NCBI GenBank assembly: GCA_003116995.1
Contig: BDSL01000127.1
Span: 124,001-188,000 of the forward strand
Reading direction: 5' to 3'
DNA length: 64,000 nt
Source of the DNA: Yamagishiella unicocca
Lineage: Eukaryota; Chlorophyta; Chlorophyceae; Chlamydomonadales; Volvocaceae
Part shown: in pieces, positions 33,401-46,000 of the stretch
Position numbering within the stretch: position 1 is the stretch's first letter
How the letters are laid out: the number at the start of each line of letters is the position of its first letter
Notes under the pieces: model-generated
Told to the model about the DNA's origin: nothing
The model's input: only the letters and a program-made list of their open reading frames with translations
The model's database searches: none
Position numbers and translations under genes: made by a program

Positions 33401-35259
33401 AGCCAGCACGCAGCACGCAGCGCACGGACAGACCACGTGCGCGTCGATGTACGACGCATGCGTGGGCGCTACCGCACGTCTGCCCGTGTGATGCCTGCCC
33501 GGGCAGCCACATTGACACGCAGCGGACAAACACAAACCACAGGCTAAGTGCAGGACACAGCGGGCGCGCTCGTACGGCACGGACGCGCGCCTCGACCCGA
33601 CGGAACTCATTGTACGACAGACAACGGAGAGGAAGACAATAATCGTTGGGTTTGAAGAAGCCATGCTTCTGTTCCGGAGTACGAACAACGAGGAACCAGC
33701 GCTCGAAAGCGCGCTCATAAACGCCTCCGCTCCAATCGCCAACTGGCCGCACCACACCGCCCCCCCGCCAACATTTTGCGGACACTATAATACCATATCA
33801 TGTCAACATGCGGAGGTCGTTATGCGTTAGTAAGCGCTCCTGCCTTGACACTCGCTCCCACCATCACCACATTACCGGGGTGCTGCGCCCTCACACAGCC
33901 GTACTACCGGCATTGTCATGGGTACGAACAACAGACACACCGAATAAGTGCACACGGCCACGAAAACAGCCGGCTGCCCTTTCGCAAATCACGGCCAAGC
34001 GCTTGCCGGACACCGTAGGGACTCCGGCAGGTGTTCTGAGGACGATACCGTGCAAGTTGTCGTATCTTCTCAAACACCGTTTGCGCGCAGCGCGCAAAGT
34101 TGGGCACCGAGCGGCGCTCACACCATTTGCGATGCGCTCGCGACTGCTCACAACATCGAACCATGCTGAACGAACAACAACAACAACAGCCCCAAGTCAT
34201 TAGAGCTCTTGGCGCGATTTGAAGTCCGGCATGCCACAAACGCGACATGTGCCCAGCGGTGCCCAACACTACAGCGATCGCTTTGGTACATAATAGCCTA
34301 AAATGTCCTTGCCTCCGTCCCATGCCTTATCCGCGCGATCAGCAAAAAACAGCTTAAATCCCAGCGCGCATCAACTGCCCGACCACACTCCAAACGTATG
34401 CCCGCATAGGATGACGGTCCGCATATTTAATGCGCAGCTCTGCCGTTATTCCCCACCTATATTGATCATAATGACCTAATCAACCCCACGCTGCGCGAAA
34501 CGAAAACGAGCTTTGCGCCAAGCCTTGACCACAAAAGCGCGGCACTGGCCTAGCACATCAGCCAGGCACTTTCCATCAGCCGCTAGGACATGCCTCTGCA
34601 TCGCGAATAACCCTCCACACTATACCTTGCGCATCTTCGTCTCGTTATGAACCATTAGACCAGGCGATCCCCTGAACTCTCCGGCCTGACGATGCCCCGG
34701 GCCCGGCATTGCACGGCTTGGTGAAAGAATCCGAAGCCGGTTCCGCCCCGACCACAGCTGCAGTGTAGCCCAACACAGCACAACACGAGGAGTCACATCT
34801 AAGGAACATAACTAGTTCAATTAAGAGGCGTGAGAACGTGTTCGCATCCAAGACTTCACATCCCAGGGCCCCCGGGTCGGCGCTCTATGGCACCGTCAAG
34901 TTGTAAACGAGTGCAAACCTAGACGAGCGCCACGTTCGCTCCGCCGGTATCTCCAATATGTATGTATAACTCCAAACGCAGGCAAGGCAGCAGCCCTCGC
35001 ATCACAGATGCCGCACACTGCCAACTTGGAAAACAAACTGGCCGAAAGCGATGGCGCACCAGTTTGCTCCGTGACATCTCGTTCCGTTGCGAAAGCGGCA
35101 ATGCCCTTTCCATCATCTGCTGGCTTAACGTCGACGCCAATGCTACAAAAAACGAGGCGCCCAAGGTTCCCGAGGTGTTGATGCTGGCAATGGAACATGG
35201 TGGAACGTGCGCACGACGTCGGGCAACACGTACTGGGCCCTACACCTTCAAGTCCTTTA
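30412..35259. other. Intergenic region between two convergent VARL genes
   Basis: This 4.85-kb stretch lies between the 3' ends of two genes that point at each other, so it should hold both 3' untranslated regions. The base composition is less GC-rich than in the genes. A TGTAA word lies at 32342-32346, 1.9 kb past the stop of gene A; whether it is used is unknown. Open frames such as 31704-32204 have no domain, no clear splice sites and overlap others. I found no transposon ends. Confidence 0.5.
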
Positions 35260-38200
35260 CTAATGTCCGTAGTTCAGGCGCTGCTGCTGCTGCTGTTGTT
35301 GTTGCGGTTGTTGTTGTTGCGGTTGTTGTTGCTGCTGCTGGCACCAGCCCTGGTATCCCCACATCTGCATCGCGGTAGGCATGCCGGGCGGCAGCGCTTG
35401 TGGGCGGTTGGCCATGACCTGCAGCACCGAGCCGTTCCTGACGGGGTCGCCCATCACCCTCATGGGCGATGGCTCCGGAGCCCGCGCATCCGCAGCTGGT
35501 AGCACGTGCATCGGCCACTGCTCCTCCTGCTGGTACCCGTGCTCCGAGCTCCGTTGGAGCTGTTGGTACTGGTGCTGCTGCCCTTGCCCCTGCCCCTGCT
35601 GCTGCCACAGCTCGAGGCGCTGTTGTCCGCCCGCATGCGATTGGCGAGGTGGCACCTGCTGCGTGTGCGGCGACCACCGATAGGTCTCGCCATACTGCTG
35701 CTCCTCCTTCGCCATCGCCGACGAATGGCACCCATTCCGGCTGCCGAGGGGCGCTCCAGCGTTGATGATCGCACCCCCCAGCAGACGCCTGCCAGCTGGC
35801 ATTGGCATCAGCTGCCGCTGCGCCAGGGCCCGGCCGCTGCCTGTAAAGTTTGCAGCCTGCTCGGGGCATAGGACCCGGCCAGACCTAGACCAGGGTTGGT
35901 TCTGGGTGGTGATAGCTTCCCTGCTGGCACCAGTCAGTGGGTGGTGCCACATCGCATCAGGCTCCCGAACAGGACTCCGTGCGCCATTGTTCATGCCAGC
36001 GTCAACGTTCATGCGAGCGTCAACGTTCATGCGAGCGTCAACGTTCGTTCGGGCTAGTGGTAGGGCAGGATTAAGCAACTCCAGCGGCGTGCTGCTGCGA
36101 CGGTTTGGGGCCTCCGAGTACATCGACGCAGCACAAGCCAGCGCCCGGCCAATAGCATGGCAACCGCCGCTGTCACCAGCGTGTACCGGACCCTGACTGT
36201 CCGCGTAGCCACTTCCATAGCCCTGCGCTGCCGCGCCACTGCTGCTGTGGTTCATTGGAGCATCCCACTGCAGTCCATTGCCATAACTGATGCCGCTTCC
36301 GTCAGTGGAGGCGTACGGATAGGACGGCGCTGTGCTGATGTTGCTGCCGAATGTTGGCAGGTTGCTGCTCGACGCGCCACTGCCAAACGCCGGAATAATG
36401 TTGGACGAAGCGCCACTGCAGAACATTGGGATGCTGCTGCTCGACGCGCCGCTTAGGCGAGCCGGCACGCCGCGATCGCCGGGCAGTGCACCTTGGCCAT
36501 GAGCCAACAAGCAGCTTGAAGCGTTGACCGGGTCGTTCAAGCCGCCGCTAACCATGCCGACACCGCAGTCGCTGCTGCGAAAGATGGCGCCGGTCCGTGC
36601 AGCATAGGCGTCAAGCGCAGCAGCGACAGAACAGAAGGCGCCGCTGTCACTCCTCGCCCTGCTGGCGAGCTCTTCCGGTGCTGTCGCGCCACCGCCACCA
36701 CCCAGGCCACCGGGTCCCTCCAAGCCGCGCGACAACGGGGCCCCAACGGTGGTGGTGGCGGGCCCATCCTGTGGAAGCTTCCGCGCGGGAGGCCACAGCT
36801 GATGTGCACCACGCGCCGGGCTATCGCTGCTGTAACAGATGTCATCCAAAATGCCTGAGGTCTCAAGCAGGGCGAAGATGTTATCATCGGCGTCGCCCGG
36901 TTCTCCTCCACTTGGACGAGCCGGCATCGTCGGTGCGGAGCCCTGCTGGTTGCTGTGGCTGGCGGTGGCCATAGTGGACGCGGAGGCCATTGGGGCGGCT
37001 GCCGCCGCCGCCGCCACAAAGTGCGGCTTCGGCGCCACCAGGGGATCCTCCGGGCACGGTTGCAGAGATGGCAAGCAGCCACTGTGTTCATCGTCCGCCT
37101 GCTCCACCTCGTCGTCATCAGTGCTGGCACGCCGCTTGCGAGGCCTCCCCTGCGTCATGCACGGGCGGAAAAGAGAACAGACAGTGGAGGGCGGCTCCGG
37201 ATCCCGAGGTGTGACGGAAAAGCCTGGCTACGGTAACCCGACAATATTTGCACCTGCGGAATCTCCTTGGTAACAAGAAGGTGCGCATGGTAGGTAGTGC
37301 ATTGGCATACCGTATTGGCTCGAAGCCTGCCGCTTTAGCTACACTGCTGCACAACCGCTGCCAAAGCAGTGCCATCCAATCACACCTGAAGGACCGGCAG
37401 GCCGTGCTGCTGCAGCCACTTGCCCAGGGTCATACCCGAGGGCAGCACCTTGATGCTGACGTGCCATTTGGCGGTGGCTGTCCCAGCCAGCCGCTCAAAC
37501 CTGCAGCGGTGCGCCAGGGGCCGCTAGTAAGAGCGGAGCACTGGCGGTCTTCAGGGCCCATCATATGTCAGCGGCGCACTACCGGCATTTGAAGGAATAC
37601 AAGCGGCTGGCAAGAGCTTTGCTTGGGGTCTTTTGTTCCATTGGGAGTGGCAGTTCGTAGACATATGGCGCCTAATATGGCGCGTCAAAGCAGATGTTTG
37701 CAGGCATTCACGGTTCTGCCCTTCAAAAACTCCATGATTCTCTTCCTGGCAATGTACCTGGGCATCCAAGATTCCATTGCGAGCCCTCCCTCAATATGAG
37801 CCGTTGGCTCGACCCCACTCCCACAAAGAAGTATACGGTAGTACCGGTCAATACACCCATAGTACCGGTCACTACACCCCCAATCCCTTCGGCGCACCTG
37901 CCCCTGCTCATCATCTCCTCGTCGCACTCAATGCAGTCGCCGCCCGTCAGGTATAGCTCCGGATGGAACACGCCCACGACTCCGCGTGTGACGCGGCTCT
38001 TGCCGCCACTGCGGTCATTGAAGCGCCTACTGCGGGAAGCCACTTGGACAGTCACAGGCGCTGGCAACGGCTGCTGCCCTGTCTGGACAGGCACCGCCTT
38101 GCCGCTGGAAGGCGTCGCTAAGAAGCTGGGCACAGCAACCAAGCTACTCTCAGTCGTTCGGCGCAGGCTGTCTGTGGCTAGCACGGTTCCATCCAGGCCT

Positions 38201-39568
38201 GCGATTGGGGCGCTGGCTGCACGGGTTGCTGTGGTGCCATTAGATACCGGCACTATCGGAGCAGCATTGGTAGCGGCGTTGGCAGCAGCGTCGCTGGTGA
38301 TGCCGACAGCGCCGGCCGCTACTACGTAGGCGGCGTTTTGTGTGTCCTGGGATGCCATGGGTTGCGCTGCAGCATCCTGTGGCGCGGATCCGGACAGTGA
38401 ACGCTGCAGCATGTGCTGGACTGGAAACGGACATGAGGCCCCTGACACGGGGTTGTTACCACAACTGCGGTCCATCCAGCCTGCGTCGATTGCGGCGAAG
38501 GTCGATTGCAGCGAAGGTCGATTGCAGCGAAGGCGGGAGGTCAATGGCGGGAGGCCGGAGTGGATGAAAAATGCAGGGACCTGCAGTCGCAATACATACC
38601 CCACCTACGCCGTAGGTCAACGTACGACCTCTGTCTTTTAGTTTCCGCAGCCAAGTTCTCCAGCATGCGTTTCCAAACGTATGTTCCAAACGGTTTCTTC
38701 TTCGTACACGGGTTTTCGTCGCAACCTATGGCACCGCCAGTCGGTGGTATTACTGGCGTCTAATGTTGTCAATTTCTTCAATTGCATCCTATCACTAACC
38801 CCTAGCGTATGTCATTCACACCCTTCCATGTCCACACTCGCTGCCAGTAATGCACAAGGCGACCGACACCGTACCTGTCGGCGGCAAGGCGACGCTGGAG
38901 GAGGTAGGTTGCACAAACTGGGGGGCATACATGGCCTGCGCCATGCGCCGTGCCTTAGGTGCCCAGGTGCGAGGCTGTAGGGGGCCACGCGGGTCGAGCG
39001 CCTCAGCGCGAGCACGCAGATAGTCATCCCCGCGGCTGGTGTTGAGAGTGTACGGCGGGGCTGCGGGTGCTGCGTCAACCTCGGCATCCATTTTGACGGT
39101 GTTGTCCCAGGCTGGCACTGGGTCCTGTGCGTATTGAGTGCCGGTGGCGGATGCGCCGTTCGGGCGTCTGCGCACAGCTTGACCTGTCAACAGGCCTAAC
39201 ATGGTCATGGTTACGGGTCCGCCGGCGAACGATGTGCTATTGAGGCCGGACCCCGTCGCGTTGGTCGCATCGGCTGTGGGACGCGAAGACATTTGGCTTA
39301 CAGAAGAGCCGCCATGTGGTATGTAATGGTTCTTGTATGCTTGGGTAACGGCTGGCTGCATGTGTGGTTGCTGCTGATCGCTTAGAGCAGTAGGCTGTTC
39401 TACGAAAGGCCGAAGAGGACGGATGGTGGCATGAAGACTGTGGCCACTGCTCACATTGATGTTCCCGTTTGTGAGGCTTCCGGTATCAGGCTGCGCGCCA
39501 ACACCAAAACCGATGTGCATTCTTAGGAAGTCGGCAAACGCGTCGCGGATGTCGCCTGTTCTTGCCAA
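35260..39568 (-). CDS. VARL/SAND-domain regulator (regA-like family), gene B
   Basis: Exons on the minus strand: 38875-39568, 37898-38480, 37386-37500, 35260-37149; phases agree, 1,094 codons from ATG at 39566-39568. The VARL domain reads GKSRVTRGVVGVFHPELY, TGGDCIECDEEMMSRG, FERLAGTATAKWHVSIKVLP, SGMTLGKWLQQHGLPVLQ, GRPRKRRASTDDDEVEQ, and is split at exactly the same three points as in gene A. A 5' exon starting MARTGDIRDAFADFLRMHIG has no counterpart found in gene A. The C-terminal exon has a conserved DNIFALLETSGILDDI, three tandem SGASS-containing repeats (about 36340-36450), a short NVDARM repeat (about 36000-36050) and Gln-rich stretches near the end. A probable nuclear DNA-binding regulator; which regA/rls orthologue it is cannot be decided here. 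Confidence 0.85.
38486..38533. repeat. 16-bp tandem repeat in a VARL intron
   Basis: tcgattgc(a/g)gcgaagg occurs three times, directly upstream (in gene sense) of the exon that begins at 38480 in VARL gene B. The reading frame is also open across it, so a longer exon from an acceptor near 38585 cannot be excluded, but only the 38480 acceptor keeps phase with the upstream exon. Confidence 0.8.
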
Positions 39569-42500
39569 TTAACGGAGATCCGGATACAGGATGAAAAGCT
39601 ACGTCAGGCAGCACCCCAAATGCTGCGGTTTGCGGTGTTCACGCGAGTGGCAGTTGGTCGATGGCCACACGAAGCTGGCTCTCTGAGCATAGAATGCTTA
39701 CTGCATTGCTGCAGGACAGAAGATAATGGAGTTCTATAATTAGGTGAGTTATTGTCAAAAGTCCTGATTTCGGGCGTCCATTTTCACGTTCACAGGGCAG
39801 TTCACGTCGGACGTCAACACAAGGCTTACGTTTTTGCCGCAGCGTTCAAAGTCCAGATGTGCTTTCCAAGCTGAAACTTCGTGTTGTTCAAGAGGCGTAG
39901 CTTATCACAGATTCCAACAGCTGCCTCGGCATACACATAAGGAATGGCCGTGGCTGCTGAACATACGCCCATGCATATAACCAAGTTGTTCTGAATCAAT
40001 TGGTTACCGCTCTAAAAAGTTGGTTATCATTGGGAGTAATAAATATGCACAAGATGTAATTGCCCTATTAGACAGCCTTCTGCGTTTATACGCCGCTGCT
40101 TAGGCGCTATAACCCCTGAGACCTGGAAAACATTATTGTTTAAAACTTGCGACTACCACTATTATCTTAAACCGCTATTATCTCTCGTAGTCGGTTAGGC
40201 TAAGGGCGTAAGTAGTTGCTGTACGGAGGAAAGCTAGGAACTGCTAGGAACAACCGCAAGGCATGATACCGGGTCGTTTCAACAGGGATTCTGCTTGGGG
40301 GAAAGTGTAGACGAATTACTTTCCGTAAATCAACGGCCTGGGGCGGCAGAAGCACTTTATGGGTGCCCTGCCGAAATTCCCACCACGCGGCAACTTCTCT
40401 TCGTGATCACTAAAGCGGTTCCTGAGAAATACCGTGGTATGCACAGCCTCCGCATGTTATTGATTTAAACGAGGTTATCGCATGGGTGCGCATCCTAACA
40501 CATGGGGGTTTGTGAGGATACCTGTGAACAGGCCAACACAGGTGGCCACACGTATTTTAAAGCCGGGCCTGACGGAGAAGGCACGGCTTTGCACGTCCAC
40601 CCACTCCACGCACTCCCTACACGAATTCCCCCCCGTTAAATATGCAGATCGCTGTAACATCCTCCTTATAATGGATCGCTAGCCGGACAAGCTGACAATC
40701 GAACGGTTCGCATCTTACATAGGCGGAAGCGGCAAACTAGCCGCAAGCTCAGGTGAACAAACCGCAGGTACCAGCCCGAGTCGTTCAGTGACATCCTCGC
40801 TCCTAGTCGTTGTCGGCTTGCCATGCACCTCGTTCGCATCCATACTTTATCTATGCAGCCCCCTTCCACTGGGCTGCTGCCATGCTGTTAATGTACTGCC
40901 ATACCAGGCCTTGTACAGGCTTGCACTGCACTGTATCAGTAGCGGATACAGCACGTGTGGCCGTGGGGCTGGCGTTGCATATCGTAGGGCCAGTCTAAAA
41001 TCGCTCCTTAATGGCCCAGGGCGTTTTCCATAGCCAAGTCCGCGCCCAGAGGAGATCGCGGCTATCCACAATCTGTAAAGCTTTAACCGCGGTGCAAAGT
41101 GGCCCACACATGTATTGGTAGGTATTGGCTCACTCACCGCAGGCTGATGAGACCACACGCTGCCGATGACACGGGGTAAGCGCCTGAAATTGAAGGTAGT
41201 CGAAAGGGGGGCCCACAGCGAAGGAGGTGGGACACCGCCTAGGCGGCGCTCAGCACCACCTGCCACCGCGTCATCGGCAAACTGGGCGGCGGGTACGGGG
41301 TATGGGCGGTAGGACCCTCACGGCGCTCGTGGCTCGCCGCGTATTACCTTGGCGATTTCCGGCGGTCACAGACGCTGTGGCTGATCAATCAGCCACTGGG
41401 TTGTCAAGTACAGTTGACAATACAGTTGACATCCTGGGGGTGATCCCCCGTAGTGAAAACGAAGGGAAACGTGTTTTCCACCACTTCTTCTACCGTATGT
41501 TTCGCACTTGTGTTTTTAACGGTGTCGTCCAGGGCTGGTGTCCGGGCGCCAGGTGAACCCCAAGTCCACAGTGCTGCATGCCGATATCTGTCTCCTCCGT
41601 CTCCCTCAGTGTCAGGCGATGTGCCCGATGGTTCTGCTTCATGGTCTGCAACCCACTGCAACCGTTACAACAAGTGCTGCAGCCAGCTCAAAAGAGTTTG
41701 GGCGGCAAAGAGGTACAGCAGAGGGTTCAGGGGACCCAAACTCTGCCGCACCCCCGCAACGAACGGGCCGAGGGTCGACCGATGACCATCCAGTAGAGCG
41801 CTGGACTGGGCGGCTGAGAGCAGGAGGCGAGTCAAGGCTGATTGGCTCCTTCGCCTCCGAAACCAAAGGGCTTTCCTCGCAGATGCGCATAAGCCAGCGA
41901 AAATGCCCAGGTGCTGGTATGCGTTGGCAGTCCTTTTAGTCTTAAATTGCCGAACTTGGAAGGGGCTCAAAAGGCGGCCGGGGCTTGCTGCACTTGAACT
42001 AGGCAATGGGTCAACCACTGCAGCGTAGGGAAAAGGTCACAGCAGGAGGCTGTACACTAGTTCCAAATTAACTGTTATGCATAAAAGCGGGAAGTGCACC
42101 ATTTTTAGCTACGAACATTCAAACACCGCCCTCTCGATAGCACCCGCTGTCACCTATGTTAGCCAGCCAGCAGCCGTGGAAGTTATGAAACTGGCGGACC
42201 TCTTTCCTCATCATCCTCTTCTTGCGACCCCTCGGAACCCCTGCCCCAAACACACGCACGCCAGCACCAGTACAAAGCGCCTCTGCACGCTTTGCTAGGT
42301 CCCGGAGCTCCATGCGTACCATTTATTCCAAAATTGGACAATGCAGACGGTAAGACACGTACTTTGCGGAGCGGAATTCTGGTCGGGCGGCCCCGGAAGC
42401 CGATGCCCCGCAGCGGTGTGGGGCATAGTTGGTACGACATGCATATGATACGGCATCTGGTACGGCCACGCCAGAATAACACGGCGCCTCTTTCGTTCCC

Positions 42501-43011
42501 CCCACCTCATAACCCCCCCACCTCCCGAGAGACCACACGCCTACTTACTCCCCCACCCCATCCCACACCGCATCCTGCACTCACCCAGCAAGCCGGTGCT
42601 GTAAGGCCGTATCGCTCTGTCTGTCTATCCACTCACACCCTTACCCCGCCCCTTACCCCTTGCCTCCACCCAGCATTCGCCGCCGCAGTGCCCCAGCGCC
42701 TCTCATTCCTCGAGCGCCACCTCCACTTGCGGGACTTCTTAACTCCCCGCAGCCGCTTTACCTACCAACGGCCAAAACCAACCCCACGTGCCCCTCAGCG
42801 CCGCCCGGGACCCCACCGCGCGGGCGAGGAAGCGGGGCTGTTGCCTGAGCCGCCAGACTGGTGGCCCCCCCGGAGTCCGGCGGCGGCCCCGCCAGCCCCC
42901 GGAACCCCCGCCACCCCGGCACTCCACGTCAGCACGCTGGTCGTGTTTGCTAGCAGCGCCACCTCCTGTGCGTATGAGTGTGTTTATTGGGGAGGGGGGG
43001 AGAAGACCCGG
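39569..43011. other. Intergenic, AT-richer, no supported gene
   Basis: This lies between the start of VARL gene B (reading left) and the end of the armadillo gene (also on the minus strand). It should contain the VARL promoter next to 39569 and the armadillo 3' region next to 43011. Open frames on both strands are short. A plus-strand frame at 42660-43032 reads like protein in places but I could not link it to other exons. Confidence 0.4.
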
Positions 43012-46000
43012 TTACACGGCATAGGAAGCTGAGGCTAGGAGACCGGGTGCAGCGCCGTCGCAGATGGAGGTCAGCAGAGGAGGGAGAGTGACAGGTGGGC
43101 CGTGGGTTGGTGCTTGGTGGGCTGTGGGTTGGTGGATGGCGCAGGTGCGCTCAAGGTAGGGGCCGGAGGGGAGGCCGTGACGCGGACCCGCGATGCCGGG
43201 CCGGGCCGCGCCGCACCGCACCGCCCGCTCACCCACCTGCTGTATCATGGCCATCTCGTCGTCGTCGCTCATGACGCTGCTGCCGCCACCGCTGACCTGC
43301 GCGTGAAGCTGCCGCTGGGAGGACCCCGCCGCCGCCGCCGCCGCCGCTGCCGCGGGCCCCGTGGGCGTGCTCCCTGCCATCCGCGAGCCACCCGGCGCTC
43401 CACCCTCCAGAGCTGACCCCCGAAAGAGGGACGCGCGGCTGGAGTTCGGGCTGGGCCCCCGGGACCCGCGAGCCCCCGGCGTGTTCCCCCCCGGGTACAG
43501 CGCTGACGGCCCGGGCTGGGGTGCGAAGGCGGCCGCCACAGCTCCCGTGAGGCTGATCCGCGGCGTGCAGTTCGCGCTAGAGGCATCGCCGCCGGCGGCG
43601 GTGGCGGCGCTGCCACCGAAGCCGGCGGCGGCGGGCAATAAGGGGCCGCTGCCACTCGCCGTACGGTTGAGACGGGTGATGCGCCGCGCCGCGGCGGCGG
43701 CGGCGCCGTCGGCAGCGGCGGGGGTGAGGTAGGTGTCTCGTGGCGTCGCGGGGATGGGCGACGGCGGCGTCGACGTCAGGGGGGCCGCTGGCGCGTTGCC
43801 GTGCAAGTTGCCGTGCAGATTGTTGCCGCCGCCGTTGGGCGGCACGGCGGGCGCCGTGGGGCCGCTCTGCGCGGCGCCGCTGGAGGAGGACCGGCGGCGG
43901 TTGGGGTGTGGGGGCAGCGGCGGCTGGGCCAGGCCGCTGCTAGGGTGCTGGTGCTGGGTCGGCGGCGGGGGCTGCGAGGCCGGCGCTTTCGCAAACGTTG
44001 CGCTCGCCGACGCCGAGGAGGACCGACGAGCTCCCCCAAGATCCTGGTGCCAGGTCGCGATGGATGGAGCGGGGGGGAGTGGGTTTGGGCAGTTGCTGTC
44101 AGCTAGCTGGGTTGGGAAGTGACAACATCGGCGGTGTGCTGCGGTGGTGAAGGGTTGCTGTGAAGCAGGTGGACTGACGACCACGAGGGGGCGGCGCATG
44201 GGGAGGGTGGCATTAAGGCCGGTTACACGACATGGATATAAATAGTTGCCGCATTCTCTTCGGGCACATAGCGGCGCGTGGGGGGGGGGGCGCAAGTTAC
44301 ACCAGCAGCAGCGGCCAGCGTGCGCTCTCAAGCTGTGTTTTCACGTCCGGCAGGCGGCCTAGGGCCCTCCATCCCCTTCTGGCGGGCAGGCGGCATAGGG
44401 CCCACCATCCCCTCCTGGCGGGCAGGAGGCATAAGGCCCACCTCAATCGCAGTGGTGCTGATGGGCAACCGGCCCTTGAGCGAGCTGGCGCTCTCGAGCG
44501 CCGCCGAGGACACGGTGAAGATCTCCACCGCAGGGCCCGCTCCGGAACCGGATCCAGGATCCCCGGGCCCGGCTGCCGCGGCCTCCAGCTGGGCCCTGTC
44601 GGCACGCACACGCAAGGGAAGGGACGTCCGGCCGTGTGGTTGTTCTTCCGCCCTCGGCTTGAGAGCTCTTGGGAGAGCTTGAGAGCGCTTGAGAGGGCTT
44701 GAGAGGCTTGGGAGCGCTTGAGAGGGCTTGCCGATCGCAAATGCGACAGCAATCGGTGTCACCGACCCCGCACCAGCAGCAGCAACAACACTGGAAGCCG
44801 ACGCCCACAACAAACGCAACAACAACTCTTAAGGAGCAAAAGCAAACATCTGCAACATGTGCAGCCACATAACAGCAGCCGCACCAGCCGCAGCGGCCCA
44901 CCTGCACGCCTCCGCGTTGGTGAGCTGTTGCGCCAGCGGCGTCAGCGAGGTGCGCACCAGCCGCCGTATCCTCGCCCTGAGGCCGGGAGTGGGCGACGCA
45001 GGGCAGGGCAGGACAGGTCGAGGGAGGGCACGTCAAGGGAGGGCGCGTCAGGTGGGGTGAGGTGAAGGGAGGTGAGGTGACGTTGGGGTGAGGCAAGGTC
45101 AGGGAGCCAACCGCGGACGGCGCGCCCAGCCGAGTTCACCATCACCGCCATCACCGCCACCATCACCACCATCACCCATGCATCACTGCCTCACTGCATC
45201 GCCGCCGTAGTAGCTAAGTCCCGTGTTTTGCGCTGCTGACCATCCTGACCAGGTGGTTTCGGGACCTGATACGGCATCAATTCCGGGGCACCGCGACCGC
45301 CGCGGCACGCACTCACGTCCCACCGACCCTCAGGCCCAAGCCACCCACACACCCACGCCGCTCAAGGCCACGACCGCCCGCCCACCTGTTATCCGGTGAC
45401 CTAGCCGCCAACAGGAACAGCATCCACGCCACCTGCCGCCGCCGCTCCTGCGCCGCTGTTGCAGCCGCGCTGACCGGCTGCGGCGGGGGCGCAGCTCCTG
45501 CGGTAGCGCCACCGCTGGCTGACGCCCCAGGCCCCGCCCCCGCCCACGCCGTAGTATCCTGGAGTGCGCCGTTAGCCACTCGCTGGAACGCCGCTGCCGC
45601 CGAGCCAGCCAGCTCCGCCCACCAGGACTGGCTGCCGGGACCCTCGCCGCCGCCACCCGTGGGCTGGCCGTACAGCGAGTTGCTGACCATGAGGCCGGAG
45701 GTGTGGTCCGAGGCGATGGCGTCGAGGGGCGCTGACTGGAGAGCCGGGAGCGACCCAGCGGGAGTTACCTTGGCCGGCGTAGCCTTGGCCGTCGCGGCCT
45801 TGGCGGTCTGCTGTTGTTGCGAAGGCGGCGGGGACGGTGGAGGTCTCCGTGGCTGCTGCTGCTGCTGGACCTCCAGAGCGTCCGCCGCGTCCGCCACCGC
45901 CGTCAGCACTGCGGCGGCGTCGCGCACCGCCGGGCCCGTAAGGCCCTCCGACGGCATCAACGACGTAACGGCCACGTGCCAGGGGCCGTACTGCTGGTGC

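Noticed and set aside
42292..43032. Plus-strand frame with protein-like stretches (for example SFLERHLHLRDFL)
   Set aside because: No linked exons, no domain, and it overlaps the end of the armadillo gene; proline-rich from C-rich DNA.
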